A DNA stretch of 64,000 nt from Trifolium pratense (GCF_020283565.1 NC_060060.1:62047257-62111256); one strand, 5' to 3'. Positions 14,019 to 25,155 are shown, counted from the stretch's first letter. The notes: generated by a model from the letters alone, not told the origin. Made by a program: numbers and translations.

Positions 14019-14921
14019 ATGTCGGACACGGAGGAGGTAACGGGGAGCCAAGCGGCGTCCAAACATAAACTAGTCGCCACTATAACGGACCCCGAGTTGG
14101 CTTGGGTTGCGCCCGAGCCGCGAGGTATTGCTTCAACAATTACCGCCCAGGATCCCAAACTCTTTACAATTGTCGAGGGGGATGGCCCGATTAACTTGGG
14201 GGGTTCACCTGCCTGCGGAAGGGGAGCGAATTTGTTCGTCGTACATTGAAGGTGGATTTACCATGTACGAGATGGCGTTCAAGGAGATGGGGTACCGGCT
14301 GCCTTTTAACAACCTTGAGGCTGAAATTTTTGGCCGGTTAAAGGTGGCTCCTTCCCAGCTTCATCCAAACGCGCTGGCGTTCATCCGGGCATATCAGGTC
14401 CTTTGTCGGTATCTGGAGGTGGAGGCCACCGTCTCTTTATTCTTTTACATCTTTAAAATCCAACGACAAAAAGTCGGGGACCAGCAAGGTTGGGTCTCCT
14501 TGAAGCATGCGACTAGCAAAATATTTAAGATGTATGTGGAGTCTGCCCGGGGTTTTAAGGAGAGGTACTATGTGGTTAAGCCGGTGACAGAGTTTGCTCT
14601 GAACTCCCTTTACATGGACAGGGTAGTGACTCTTGAGGATGGGTCTCCCAGTTGGACGCGCAGGGGGAGCCAGTAACCAAGTGGGTCCTTCGTTTTCCAT
14701 TGTCGTGGTCGTCAGAGCATTTTGTACTGCGAACCGACGAGTATCTTCAGGCTTTGAGAAGCTTAAGGTTTATCTGGATGGCTTTAAGCCTTGTAAGGTT
14801 CTCAATAATTTAGGAGAGGTTGCATTAGAAAAGTATGGTAAACCGAGGATCGAACCTCCTTTTGTGAATACAAAATTGTTATTGTCGTGCAAGACTGTTA
14901 CAGCTGAGAGCACCTTGCTGG
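14019..14921 (+). pseudogene. Antisense gene, exon 2: Transposase_28-like domain
   Basis: Starts MSDTEEVTG at 14019. The frame breaks at the G-run 14199-14204 and resumes in another frame with EGERICSSYIEGG; the conserved core follows (LPFNNLEAEIFGRLKVAPSQ, then HPNALAFIRAYQVLCRYL, about 14300-14430, and LFFYIFKIQRQ). A further frameshift falls near 14660, after which FPLSWSSEHFVLRTDEYLQ continues in a third frame, and DGFKPCKVLNNL in yet another. The pattern of a protein domain kept across several frames shows a real but decayed exon. The function of this domain is unknown despite the family name. Confidence 0.65.
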
Positions 14922-15025
14922 GTATTTATTTTGATTTCTGCTCGTTTTGTACTTGTGTTATATTTTAACAATCTTGATGTTTGAATTTCTCCTCGTGATC
15001 TCTGACCATAAATTTGATTTTGCAG

Positions 15026-16069
15026 GTAGAATGGCTGACCTTGCTTCCGAGCTAATTAGGATAGCTGCTGAGCATAAGGGGGAGAAGGCAAAGAAGAAGG
15101 CGAAGAAGTCTAAGCCTGGGTTAAGCAACATCCTACTTTTTTCGAGCAAGCTGCTTCAGGAAGTGTCAGCCAGTCCTCGCCTGGGGCAAGTTCAGCGGGG
15201 ACCGTGGTTGGTCGAGCGAAGAGGCAGAGGGACGAGCAGATGACGACCATTGTCGATTTGTCTGAGGTGGACGGTGGATTTGTCCTCCCCGCATGCTTGA
15301 GCAACAGGAGCTTTTTTGATAATAACCCCCCCCCCTAGGTGCCTTTGTCGGAGAGGGATTTTGTCCTGGGTACTTCTTCGGTTGCCCGACAACAGCAGCT
15401 GACCCAAGACATTGCTGCTGTCATCCGGCTGGCGGAGACGGCCTTGGTAATGAATGAGGGGGCCCCACTCATGAAGTCGAGAAGTTAGCTGCCCGAAATA
15501 GCAAGCTGGAGGGGCGTATGGTGATGATGGAGAGTGAGCTCATCGATCTTCGGGGCAAGCAGGAGAACTATGGTAACCTGTTGGAAGAAGCCCGGCTTAC
15601 TCGCGAGGACTTGGAAAAAGCTAAGAAGGAGCTCGAAGAGTTGAAAACCCAGGGTGCCGAGGAGAAGAGGAAGATGGAGCAGGAGATTGCTGATTTGCAA
15701 TCCAAACTGATTCCTGCTGCCGATGAGACGGTTGAAACTTCCAGGCTTACCAGTCGAGCAAACTTGGTCAAGGAAATTAAGAGGCTCGGGGGCCAGATGT
15801 TGGCGAGCATGGTATATGGGTGGAAGAATGCGGTGGCTCAGCTGAAGGTTGTGAATTCCGAGCACGGGTTGATTACCGAGGGAATCCACAAGCTAAAAAA
15901 AGTTGAGAAGGGCCAGATTGTCATTCTGGAGAAGTATAAGCAAATGGCCTTGGAGGAGGAGGAGGAGGAGGATGATGATGATGACGAGGAGGAGGATGCT
16001 GAGGAGGAGGCTGTCGAGGAGGAGAAAGGTCCTGACGGGGACGAAGAAGGTCCTGATGAGAGCCACTGA
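15026..16069 (+). pseudogene. Antisense gene, exon 3: basic patch, coiled coil and acidic tail
   Basis: Follows a tgcag acceptor. It begins MADLASELIRIAAEHKGEKA at 15031 with a Lys-rich patch. Frames then shift, and a long open stretch at 15518-16069 encodes about 110 residues of heptad-rich helix (ESELIDLRGKQENYGNLLEE, then KKELEELKTQ), then WKNAVAQLKV and a tail of almost only Glu and Asp (15950-16030), ending DESH and TGA. The layout suggests a nuclear or Gag-associated binding protein, but that is a guess. The opposite-strand serine-rich frame is a shadow of the acidic tail. Confidence 0.65.
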
Positions 16070-16808
16070 GCCTCCTCGACAAGCTGTTTAGGCCTGCGCG
16101 CCATTAACTTTGTATTTGTTTGTTTCATTTTATAACGATTTTTGGGGGCCTGCGTGCCCGGTTTTTTAATATTCGAACAAGTGGGTTTTTATCCCCGTAT
16201 TTATTTATGACAATGTTGGGCATCTGCCCGTTAATATTATCCTGCTCGTTTATTTCATCATGCTCGTGTGTATGTTTAGTTTTCTGCTAAGTTATGCCTG
16301 TTCATTATTCGTAATTGTTATGCATGTCTGTATGCTTGCTCGTTTCTAACTTAACAAATTTTTGGTTTTGAATGGATATTTGTGTACTTGCTCGACATTG
16401 TTGTATGCCTTCTCGACAAAACCATTTTTCTTATTTGCCAGTTTTTTGTTTCGGGCGCGTTTCGTCGAGGAGGTCGTCCTCGGTTTTAACTTAGATAGTT
16501 TAGGGAACTGTCTAAGCGCATAGAGTTGTTTCTGAGGCTAATACGGACGCCGACACGTTGGTGTGCCCTCCTCCGCGGCTTGAACTTCCCATCGCGAGCT
16601 GGGCGTTAACCCTTGGCACCAAGACGAGGAGCTTGTCTCAAAGGTCATCCCCGTCGGGGAGACGCTCTGCCCTTCCTGAGCCAGAGTATCTCCTTTTCAA
16701 TTATTGGATCGGGCACGTGTGCCTGCGTGCTCTCCGTTGTCGAGGAGCCGGGCTCGTTGCAAAAGAATCCAAGCATCCTTTAGTAGTGTTTTTTAGTTTA
16801 GCAATAAC
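16070..16808. other. Element 2 spacer between antisense gene and pol
   Basis: This is downstream of both converging units: the antisense gene ends at 16069 (+), pol ends at 16809 (-). No coding signal. Two more perfect inverted repeats are present: cgagga/tcctcg at 16466-16482 and tccccg/cgggga around one base at 16648-16660. T-rich tracts that could serve 3' ends are at 16090-16350. Confidence 0.5.
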
Positions 16809-18902
16809 TTAGCTATAATATTGTTTCAATTTTTGTGCGTTCCAGGGTCGAGGAAGTTTCTTTCCTCGAAGATCCTCGAGATAATATGAGCCATTTTCTG
16901 TTTTATCAATGACGCGATAGGGTCCTTCCCAGTTGGCTGCTAGTTTTCCATCTTGGGAGTCCTTGGCGTTTCGTTTTAAGACGAGGCTGCCCACTTCAAA
17001 CTCTCTTTTGATGACTTTTACGTCATGTCGGACAACTATTTTTTGCTTATGGGTGGCTTCCCGAAGGGATGCCCCCGTTCGGATCTCTTCGACGAGATCA
17101 AGTTCTTCGCGGAGAGCCTCATCGTTCATTTCTTCTTCGAGCGGTTGCTCGGTTCGACGGGATGGCTCCACAACCTCCACGGGGATGACTGCTTCTGTTC
17201 CATATACCATCCGGAATGGAGTCTCCCCGGTTGTGCAGTGTGGTGTTGTGCGATAGGCCCACAGGACACTTTCAAGTTCCTCGACCCATTTCTTTTTGTT
17301 TTGATCCAATCTTCGCCGTAGGCCGCGCAGGATCACTCTGTTGGCGGCCTCGGCTTGCCCGTTAGTCTGGGGATGTTCAACTGAAGTAAAATGTTGCTTG
17401 GTTCCCAGGGCAGCAAGGAAGTCTTGGAATCCTTTGTCCGTGAATTGTGTCCCGTTTTCCGTAACAATGGCTTGTGGTATCCCAAATCGGCAAACTACGT
17501 CTCGTTTGAAGAAACAGAGTATTCTGAACGACGTTATGTCGGAGAGAGGTTCAGCCTCTACCCATTTGGTGAAATAGTCCACGGCGACTATTAAGAATTT
17601 GTTTTGGTGTAGTCCCTTTGTAAAGGGGTCAAGTATATCCATGCCCCACCAAGCAAAGGGCCATGGTGACGACAAAGATTTGAGCTCGTGGGGAGGAGCT
17701 AGGTGCATGTCCCCATGTCGTTGACATTTGTCGCATTTTTTCACATAGTCTTTGGCATCTTGGTGCATGCTGGGCCAGTAGTATCCTGCTCGGAGAGCTT
17801 TCCTGGCCAGCGATCTTCCTCCCAGGTGCTGGTCGTTGATCCCCTCGTGTACCTCGCGTAGGATGTAGTCCACTGTCTCCTCGTCGACGCATTTTAGGAG
17901 CGGGATTGAGAATCCTCTCCTGTATAATTTTCCGTCGAGGATAACGTAGGCGCATGCTCGGCGTCTAACGATTGATGCTTCCTTTTGGTCGGCGGGGAGG
18001 GTTCTATGCGCGAGGAAGTTATACACAATGGTCATCCAGCAGTTTTTGTCGCCAATGACGTTTATGTCGAGGACGTTGGCCGGCTTTTCGATGCTTGGCC
18101 GAGGGAGTATTTCCTGGATGACGGATTTGTTCCCGCCTTTCTTTTTTGTGCTCGCCAATTTGGACAGGATATCTGCCCGTTTGTTGTGTTCGCGTGGAAC
18201 GTGTTGCACCTCCACGGATTCGAACTTAGTGATTTTGTCTTTCACTAATGCCAAATATTCAGAGAGGTTATCATTTTTGGCTTGATATTCTCCCAATACT
18301 TGTGAAGCAACGATTTGTGAATCTGTGTAGATTTTGATCTCTTTTGCTTCCATGTCCTCGGCCAACCGTAGTCCTGCTAGGAAGGCCTCATATTCTGCCT
18401 GGTTGTTTGATGTCGGGAAGGATAATGCTAAGGATACTTCGATTATGATCCCATTCTCATTTTCCAGGATAATTCCTGCTCCTGCTCCCGTGGCACTTGA
18501 CGCTCCGTCGACGAATATTGTCCATTTGTCTGCCTCGCTTGTCGTGGAGGATGGACTCGTCATTTCGACCACGAAGTCTGCTAGGACTTGTGATTTTAGT
18601 GCTTTTCTGCTTTCGTAACGAATGTCGAATTCGGAAAGCTCGAGGGACCATTTAAGCATCCTGCCCGCCATGTCTGGTCGACCAAGCAGTGACTTGATGG
18701 GTTGGTCGGTTCGGACTACGATTGTGTGTGCTAGGAAGTAGTGACGTAGTCTTCTTGCTGCGTTGATATCTGAGTTCGGGCTCCTGGAGAGCCTTGCTCG
18801 TAAAGTACACTGGTTTTTGTCCTTCCGTTGTTTCACGGACAAGAGCTGCGCTGACGGCCTCAGATGCGACAGAGAGGTAAATGTATAATACTTCCTCGAC
18901 AT
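16809..18902 (-). pseudogene. Element 2 RNase H, second RNase H and integrase segment
   Basis: Minus-strand part of the Tat polyprotein. From the N side: the end of the first RNase H (RRLRHYFLAHT...), then a complete archaeal-type RNase H (IFVDGASS, NNQAEYEAF, YTDSQIVASQ, about 18540-18170), then integrase with HHCC zinc binding (CDKCQRHGD near 17720) and the core. First catalytic residue is in WWGMDILDP; the second, normally Asp, is Glu here (TENGTQF, codon 17457-17459); the third is in GQAEAANR. The frame differs from the RT part: near 18765 about 30 bp are missing at the short repeat atcaacgc, which shifts the frame. The first about 50 residues of this open stretch are therefore out of frame and not real protein. 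Confidence 0.88.
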
Positions 18903-18948
18903 CTAGGCGGGAGAGGACCGGTGGTTCGGACAGGGCTTTCTTTAGATG

Positions 18949-21900
18949 TTAGAGAGCCTGCTCGCACTCGTCCGTCCATTCGAACACAGCTTCTTTCCTT
19001 AGTAATTTGAAGAGGGGCAATGCGTGTTGAGCAGATTTTGCTACGAAGCGAGATAATGAGGTCAGCATTCCATTCAGGGTTTGTATCGATTTTTTGTTGC
19101 TCGGAGTTGGGAGCTCGGTAAAGGCACGACACTTGTCGGGGTTGGCTTCAATTCCTCGTTCTGTTAGGTAGAATCCGAGGAACTTTCCTGCCCGTACCCC
19201 GAAGGTGCATTTCTCCAGATTGAATCGCATGTTATGTTTTCTGGCCTGCTCGAAGACCTTAGGTAGGTGGGCGGTATGACCGATTTCCTCGTGGGACTTG
19301 ACGATCATGTCGTCCATGTAGACTTCGAGCATGTCGCCAATTTCTCCTCGGAATACCTTGTTCATCATTCTTTGGTAAGTAGCACCAGCGTTTTTCAGAC
19401 CAAAGTGCATTACGTTGTAGTAATAGTTGCCCGACTCAGTCATAAAAGCTGTTTTTTCCCTGTCGGCCACGGCCATTGGGATTTGATTGTACCCTGAATA
19501 TGCATCCATAAAAGACAATAATTTAAAACCAGAGGAATTATCAACTAATTTATCAATGCAAGGTAAAGGGTAGGAATCTTTAGGGCAAGCCCTATTGAGA
19601 TCGGTATAGTCAACACACATTCTCCATTTTCCATTAGATTTTTTAACTAGTACAACGTTGGACAACCAGGTAGTGTATCTGGCTTCAGAAATAAAATTTG
19701 CCTCTAGGAGGTCTTTTACAGCTTTTTCAGCAGCCTCCGCTTTTTCGGGAGACTGCCTACGCCTACGTTGCACTACGGCACTAGCAAGTGGGTCGACAGT
19801 AAGTTGATGACATGCGACGTTTGGATCCAGCCCGGGCATCTTAGCAGCGTGCCATGCAAACAGATCAGCATTTTCTCTAAGGCAGGCTTTTAGCTGCTTC
19901 CTTGCCAGGTCGGGGAGCCCTGTACCAATCTTGACTCCTCTGCCTGGATCTTCGCCGAACTGGACTATCTCGAACTCTCCATCCGGAATGGGGCAGTAAT
20001 GCTCTTTGCTCGCCTCATCAGACTCCTTCTCCTCCTTCCGCAGCTTTTTCTCCTCCTTGTGCTCTTTCTTGGAGGTGCGGCTGTCGAGATCAACTGAGCT
20101 CACATTTGGTGCGGGCAGCTTTGGTGGCGTTTCCAGGGAGGGCTTTGTCTTTTTCGGTTCAGGGGCTTTACCAATGAAGTTGTTGCCCTTGGATGTTGCA
20201 TCAAAGCACCTCCTCGCAGCTTCAATGTCCCCGTGTAGAGTAGCAACCTGTCCCTTATGAGTGTAGTATTTCATCTTCAGGTGGGCAGTGGAGGGGACAG
20301 CGACTGTGTATGTTATGGCTGTCCTGCCGATGATGCACTGATAGAGGCATGGGCAGTCCACGACCAAGAATTTGACCCTGATCGACTTAGCAGTTTCCTC
20401 GTAGCCAAAAGTGACGATGAGGTCGACATAGCCCCAAGGCTTAGTAGTTGCCCCGTTAAATCCTGTGAGATCTGAGCCCAAGTATGGAGTAAGATGGGTC
20501 TCGTCCAGCTGCAGGGTCCTGAAAAGACTGGTGTACATGATGTCGCAGGAGCTCCCCGGATCGATGAGGACGCGACGAACATCCATGTTGGCCATGTCTT
20601 CCCGGACGAGCAGGGGAATCTGAAAGTTGGCTGTCCCACCGGGCAGCTCCTCGAGATTGAAGGCTAAAGGCATTGATCGCCCCTTCGCCTTGTCCAGTTT
20701 TGCTTTAGTGTTCGAGGATATGTCAATGTGCTCCTCGAATTTTCTTTTTATTGATCCGATGGTGTGCTTGTCCATTCGACCACCGGATATCACGAACGAG
20801 TCTTGAAAATAGTCCCACGTGCTAAGCGTAGGACCAGTATAGATCTCCCCGAAACAGCTGGGGATAACAAAATCTTCGGGCCGGGATACGCTCATAGCGA
20901 TATGCTTGGGGTTGTTCTGCCCGGCCGGCTGGGGAAGTACTTCCTCGACCGCGCGAGCTTCTGCGGCCTCTGGTCGAGGGTCGTTGTTTCTCTTGACGAA
21001 CTCTTTCAGTTGTCCGTTCCTGATCATGATTTCAATGGCATCCTTCAGCTGGATGCAGTCGTCGGTTCTATTACCATAACTCTTGTGGTACTTGCAATAC
21101 CTGTTCTTGTCTTGGCCAGGTTTCAAGGGGGTTGGCTTCGGCCACTTTACCCCTGCTCTGTTAAATTCGGAGTTGTGGACTTCGGCGAATACCTCTACCC
21201 GTGATTTGGTGAGCGGGGTATAAGCGCTGAATGTGCTCGGAGGGACACGAGGTTCTCCTCGGTCATTCCTCCTCCTGTCTCTGCCCCTGTCATCGCCCCT
21301 GTTGCCACCCCTATTGCCGCCCTTATCGTCGCCTCTGTCGTCGCCCCTATCATCGCTCTTGTGAGTGGACTCACGGGCAGGGTGGCTGCTCCCAGGTCGG
21401 GATAGGCGGGCAACATCTGCTGCCTGGACTTCCTCGTACTGGATGTACGCTTGAGCTTTGACGAGGAGGTCGTCCCAGGTGGGTGGTTTTTCAATGCCAA
21501 CAGCTTTGGCAAAATTGCTGTTCGGGCGAAGGCCCCTCTGCAGCAAGTATTTTTTCATGTCGTCGGTCGTGTCGACCTGCACGGCTTCTTTATTGAACCT
21601 CTCGATAAAGTTACGGAGAGATTCTTCCTCAGCTTGGTATATGGCCTTCAAGGCAAGCACAGTTTTTGGATGCTTGCGGGAAGCTGTAAAGTGTCTACAG
21701 AACTGGTCTGAAAGGTCCTTCCACGAGTGAATAGATTGAGGGGGCAGGCTTTGGTACCATGCCATTGCTCCCTTCCTTACCAGGCCTTGAGGTGAATGGC
21801 GGCGGGGAACCTCTTGCTTTCCCTTCTTGCCCGGGGGGAGCCTACCCTCGCGATGAGGAGGAGTACGCTCTCTTTTCCGAGCAGGTGGTTCGACCCTCTC

Positions 21901-22287
21901 TAGGTCAGGGCGTCGATGTTTGACAGCCGCCTGACGGGGAGGGGATGGAGTAGCATGGTGTCTCCGCGGCGGAGAGTTGGTCTTTCTGAGGCGCCGGCTC
22001 CTCTCCAGCGCGTCGAGTCTGTTATTCTGTTCGTCCAGTCGACGACCTTGAGCCTGCACGGACTCAGTTGTTTGTTTCAAGGCAGCAATTAAGGCTGCGA
22101 TATCAGAATTGGACAAGGTGGTGACCTGCCCGGCGTTGTCTACCGGAATCTCCTGTGTGGGTTGAGGGCGTTTGCCCGTTCGACGATCGGTCAAGACCTC
22201 AACATCTTCTTCTTCAGACGAGACGGAGGTTTCCTGGTCGTCACGGATGTCGCTTTCTGGAGCAGTTGTTATGGTATTGTCACGCAT
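18949..22287 (-). pseudogene. Element 2 gag-protease-reverse transcriptase segment
   Basis: Open from an ATG at 22287 (MRDNTITTAP) to a TAA at 18949, where the homology runs on in the same frame (HLKKALSEPPVLS), so the stop is a nonsense mutation. Gag has the WYQSLPPQSIHSW and FIERFNKEA blocks (about 21750-21580) and a Tat-type zinc motif CKYHKSYGNRTDDC. A spliced-together look before KGAMAWYQ suggests that part of the N-terminal Gag is missing. Protease motif DPGSS is near 20560, RT motif YMDD at 19309-19320. The true start may lie upstream: another ATG at 22378 is in a different frame, perhaps after a 1-base indel. Confidence 0.9.
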
Positions 22288-22457
22288 CGGTGACAAAACA
22301 GTGTTATGCTCTCGCGACGGAGAGCCTGGAACGTTGGAGACATTCTCGTCGCCGGTAGTGTTGTGATGAACTAGCCATGGAGAGAATTGTTTGTTGAAAA
22401 GAATCGGTTTTGATCTTTAGAGTCTTGCAGGAAGACAAAAGATGGGGAAGAACTCAG
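22288..22457 (-). other. Element 2 leader between primer site and gag
   Basis: Short untranslated leader of the minus-strand element. It contains the ATG at 22378-22376 that is out of frame with gag. Nothing else is seen. Confidence 0.5.
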
Positions 22458-22475
22458 TCCCCATAGACGGCGCCA
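22458..22475 (-). other. Element 2 primer binding site, not initiator Met type
   Basis: Read on the minus strand, tggcgccgtctatgggga lies one base inside the 5' LTR. This TGGCGCC-type site is typical of Tat elements and differs from the TGGTATCAGAGC sites of the other families here. I cannot name the tRNA with certainty. Confidence 0.7.
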
Positions 22476-22476
22476 C

Positions 22477-23020
22477 TGATCTAACCTGATGATCAGAAAA
22501 GGTTGATGGCTGGTCCGTTGAGCAAATCGTCCACCGGAGGGGGGGTTTGTACCTGCAGGCACTCTGATGCTTAAGTCAGAAAGAGAATGAGAGAGATACA
22601 AGAGAGAAGAGAGAGAAAGAAAGTGTAGAATGGTTTAGAATACCTGGCTCTCCTGTCTAGGAGAGCTTATATAGTTGCCCCCGGCGCTGGGCCAAAGGTT
22701 GGTCTATTGGGCTGGAATAACCGGCCCAATAGACTCAACTGCCAAGATAGTCCCTGTATCGTAGGGGAGGCGGTTATTCGCCTCTATCTTGGTTGGATCC
22801 GTTCCGCTATTCGCGGGTAGTGGATAGGCTCCTTGACGAAGGCGTGGTTGAACGGATCAACATGCATGGATAGATGAGCATGTGTTTAACGTGCTTCCTA
22901 TCCGTTATGTCGAGGAGGACACGTCGTTGGCTGACGTGTCGGGGAAACCTCCCCTTATTGGGCTGTGCCCCAAATGTCGGGCAGGAAGTGATTGGGCCAG
23001 CTTTGGCCCAGTCCAGAACA
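22477..23020 (-). repeat. Element 2 5' LTR (544 bp)
   Basis: Direct repeat of 11597-12140. TATA box at 22667-22674 and hairpin at 22647-22666. It is bordered by the target duplication attag (23021-23025), after which the PMEI promoter resumes. Confidence 0.93.
22647..22674 (-). promoter_or_regulatory. LTR TATA box with adjoining perfect hairpin (5' LTR copy)
   Basis: Same arrangement as in the other LTR: TATA at 22674-22667 followed by the 20-nt hairpin 22666-22647. This copy would drive the retrotransposon's sense transcript. Confidence 0.65.
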
Positions 23021-23187
23021 ATTAGTGATTCAAGTATACGTTTCAATTCTAATAAACAACTTTATATATTGTTCTCGGTCAACGGAAAATAGGGCTATTT
23101 AATGCAATTAATATTTTTTTTGGGTTGTTAGAAATTTTCTTTTTACAGTTGACTGAAATTTTCTTTTTACTTTAGTTGACTGAAATT
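23021..23187 (-). promoter_or_regulatory. Displaced promoter and leader of the PMEI pseudogene
   Basis: Read on the minus strand, this matches the promoter and leader of the intact PMEI gene (34845-34978): the ttttccgttgaccgagaa block, the TATA tract (23061-23070 against 34932-34939) and the attagtgat leader. The coding half lies at 1292-1815, so elements 1 and 2 have pulled promoter and gene 21 kb apart. The upstream end is cut by a LINE at 23208. Confidence 0.8.
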
Positions 23188-23207
23188 ATGATTTGCATTA
23201 TTTACTT

Positions 23208-24457
23208 GCCAAAAGAGAAGGGTGACCTAGGTGTTAGAAATTTAGAATTGTCCAACTTGTCTCTATTATGTAAATGGAAGTGGAGGAGCATTAATGAGAA
23301 TGAAGCACTTTGGTTTGATCTTCTTCAGTTCAGGTATGGGACTCTCTCTGTTAAGTTACTAAGTCGGGAAAACGTGCTCACAGGATCCAAGGATTCTCTA
23401 TGGTGGAGAAATGTGGTAGGAGTCGGGGGAAAGGTTGAAGACTGCTGGTTTCATACACATGTTAATAGCATGCTGGGTGACGGTAATTCCATTAGTTTCT
23501 AGAAAGAGAAATGGTGTGGATCCGCTCCGTTAAGGAATTTATTTCCTAGTTTATATGAGAAAGAGCTGCACAAAGACCGTGTGGTATCAATTTTAATTAA
23601 GTTAGATAGTTCACATTTTAATTGGAATAGAGATTGGTTGACATCTTTATCACAAGGTGAAGTGGCAGAGAAAGCAGAATTAGAGCAGCTGCTGTTCGGT
23701 TTGGTGCTCCATTCGGATACAGCAGATCGATGGCGTTGGATTTCCGAAAATTCTGGTTTATTCAATGTAAAATATGTGTATAATTTTTTGCAATCGCGCC
23801 TTGAGCCAAATTTTATAGAACCAGACTTATTGGATGCATTACATAGTCTTTGGAAGAATGATATTCCATCCAAGGTGGGAGTGTTTGGATGGCGTTTGCT
23901 ACTTGACAAATTACCGACTCGAGCGGCTTTAACTTCAAAAGGTATTTTGTCTAATCCACACGATTTACCGTGCGTATTTTGTTATCAAGAAGCCGAGGAT
24001 TGTTTTCATCTTTTCTTTAATTGTTGCAAAGTCCAAGAATTGTGGAGGAAAGTATTTTTGTGGATGGGATTTGATTTTAGCTTACAGGAAGGTGGATGGA
24101 AACATTTTTTGCTTTTTGGTTCTCTTGTTAAATCAAAGAAGGGCGCGAAGGTCAGACATCTAATTTGGTTAGCAACCACTTGGTGTTTATGGCGTATGAG
24201 AAATAATATTTTGTTTAGAGGCGAAGTTGCTGATTTTTCTGCTGTGTTGGATCATATCAAATTTATTTCTTGGCTTTGGTTTAGCGGTAGAGCGGGGCGC
24301 AAAACAGGATACTTGTATTTTAATTGGTGTATGGAACCTCTATGTTGTTTACAAAGCATTTGAGGCTCTTGTACTCTTTTTGTATTGTAAGGCTTGAGTA
24401 CTACTTGTACTTTTTTTTCAAGACAATATTTTGCTTATAAAAAAAAAATAAAAAAAA
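23208..24457 (+). mobile_element. 5'-truncated L1-type LINE
   Basis: A non-LTR retrotransposon fragment of 1,250 bp ending in an A-rich tail (24438-24457). A perfect 20-bp target duplication, starting atgatttgc, flanks it (23188-23207 and 24458-24477). Strong 5' truncation and a long target duplication are the usual result of target-primed reverse transcription. Only the end of ORF2 is kept. Confidence 0.93.
23209..24363 (+). pseudogene. LINE ORF2 C-terminal fragment with RT-associated zinc domain
   Basis: Carries the end of an L1-type ORF2: the KEKGDLGVRNLELSNLSLL block just after RT, the SLWWRNV block, and the zinc-binding domain found after plant LINE RTs (CVFCYQEAEDCFHLFFNC near 23971, preceded by VFGWRLLLDKLPTR). 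The end is WLATTWCLWRMRNN and a stop at 24361. One in-frame TAG at 23500-23502 breaks it (likely from a Trp codon). No endonuclease or RT catalytic part is present. Confidence 0.88.
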
Positions 24458-24477
24458 ATGATTTGCATTATTTACTT

Positions 24478-25155
24478 TGTTTGACTAATCAAATTATTTA
24501 CCAAATCAGCATGATGGAAATGAGTAGGTTATGAGTAGGGAACTAAAATACCCATCCCCATAATATAATTAAAATAAATAAATATATGCTCTGTGGGTAT
24601 GGGGCGGGGTGGGTACTAAGGTACCCGTATCAATACCCGTTCAATTTTGCAGATAATTATCCATATCCGTGCCATAGCCAAAATGTAAGTTTTTACCCTA
24701 CCCGTTGTAGGTATTTTTTGTGGATGTCCACTGGATATATGGGTCAAATTGTCATTCCTACAAATCAGGTATTATTAGAAACATGTCGAATATGTTTGTC
24801 AAAAAAACAATTGTCGAATATAAGACAAATAGAAATTTAAATATAATAAAAAAACGAATAAAAGAACATGTAGAAATGTACAATATAATGGCCTATTGTA
24901 TTGTAAGAAATAATTCTAAACGCTCCTCTTGCTCTAGTAAGGCACCATCACCGGCACACATGAGAAAATGCCAAGGAGAAGGTGAGAGAAAGGTTCAAAC
25001 ACCAGGTTACACAGCCCTAACATAAGAAAGTTTTGTGATGTAACAAATAAAAAAATATGAAAAAAAGTTTTGTGCTTCCCTCCGACGAAAGCATATTCAT
25101 TTGTCCAACCATTGTTATATGATTTGTGAAATAACTTTTTTTTTGGTTTTCACAA
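24478..25155. other. Intergenic, no gene seen
   Basis: No protein family signal. Around 24530-24740 there are several tacccat/gggtacc words, a texture that I know from dispersed plant repeats, but I cannot find element ends. Confidence 0.4.

Larger units (their letters stand above)
12895..16069 (+). pseudogene. Antisense extra gene of element 2 (plant transposon-protein domain plus coiled coil)
   Basis: A plus-strand unit with the parts of a plant gene: TATA at 12864, a leader exon to about 13031 (donor aag/gtaatt), an intron of about 980 bp that holds the hairpin array, an acceptor at 14009 or 14017, a coding start MSDTEEVTG at 14019, a second likely intron 14922-15025 (gtattt...tgcag), and a last part ending with stop TGA at 16067. 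The protein has a region like the Pfam family described as putative gypsy-type transposon (Transposase_28), then a basic patch, a coiled coil and an acidic tail. At least three frameshifts break it, one at a G-run near 14199. Family knowledge: extra ORFs, often antisense and after integrase, are known in Tat elements; their function is not known. Confidence 0.7.
11597..23020 (-). mobile_element. Element 2: Ty3/gypsy Tat-lineage retrotransposon with antisense extra gene
   Basis: A minus-strand LTR retrotransposon. The LTRs are 544 bp each (22477-23020 is 5', 11597-12140 is 3'), starting tgttctgg and ending with tca on the element strand. A perfect 5-bp target duplication attag flanks it (11592-11596 and 23021-23025), matching the empty site seen at the intact PMEI copy. 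Gag, protease, RT, RNase H, a second archaeal-type RNase H and integrase lie on the minus strand; the dual RNase H is the hallmark of the Tat lineage. Between integrase and the 3' LTR are 4.7 kb that carry an extra gene on the plus strand. The LTRs differ at about 13 of 544 positions, so it is older than element 1. Nonsense and frameshift damage make it non-autonomous. Confidence 0.93.

Noticed and set aside
15838..16128. Serine-rich minus-strand frame
   Set aside because: It is the complement of the Glu/Asp tail (GAG and GAT repeats) of the antisense gene.
18766..18902. First about 50 residues of the open stretch starting at 18902
   Set aside because: Out of frame with RNase H; the real frame there continues the RT polyprotein (LSVASEAVSAALV) in another register.
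24586..25025. Two overlapping frames of 84 and 101 residues
   Set aside because: Overlap in different frames of AT-rich sequence with gggtacc words; no protein-like pattern.
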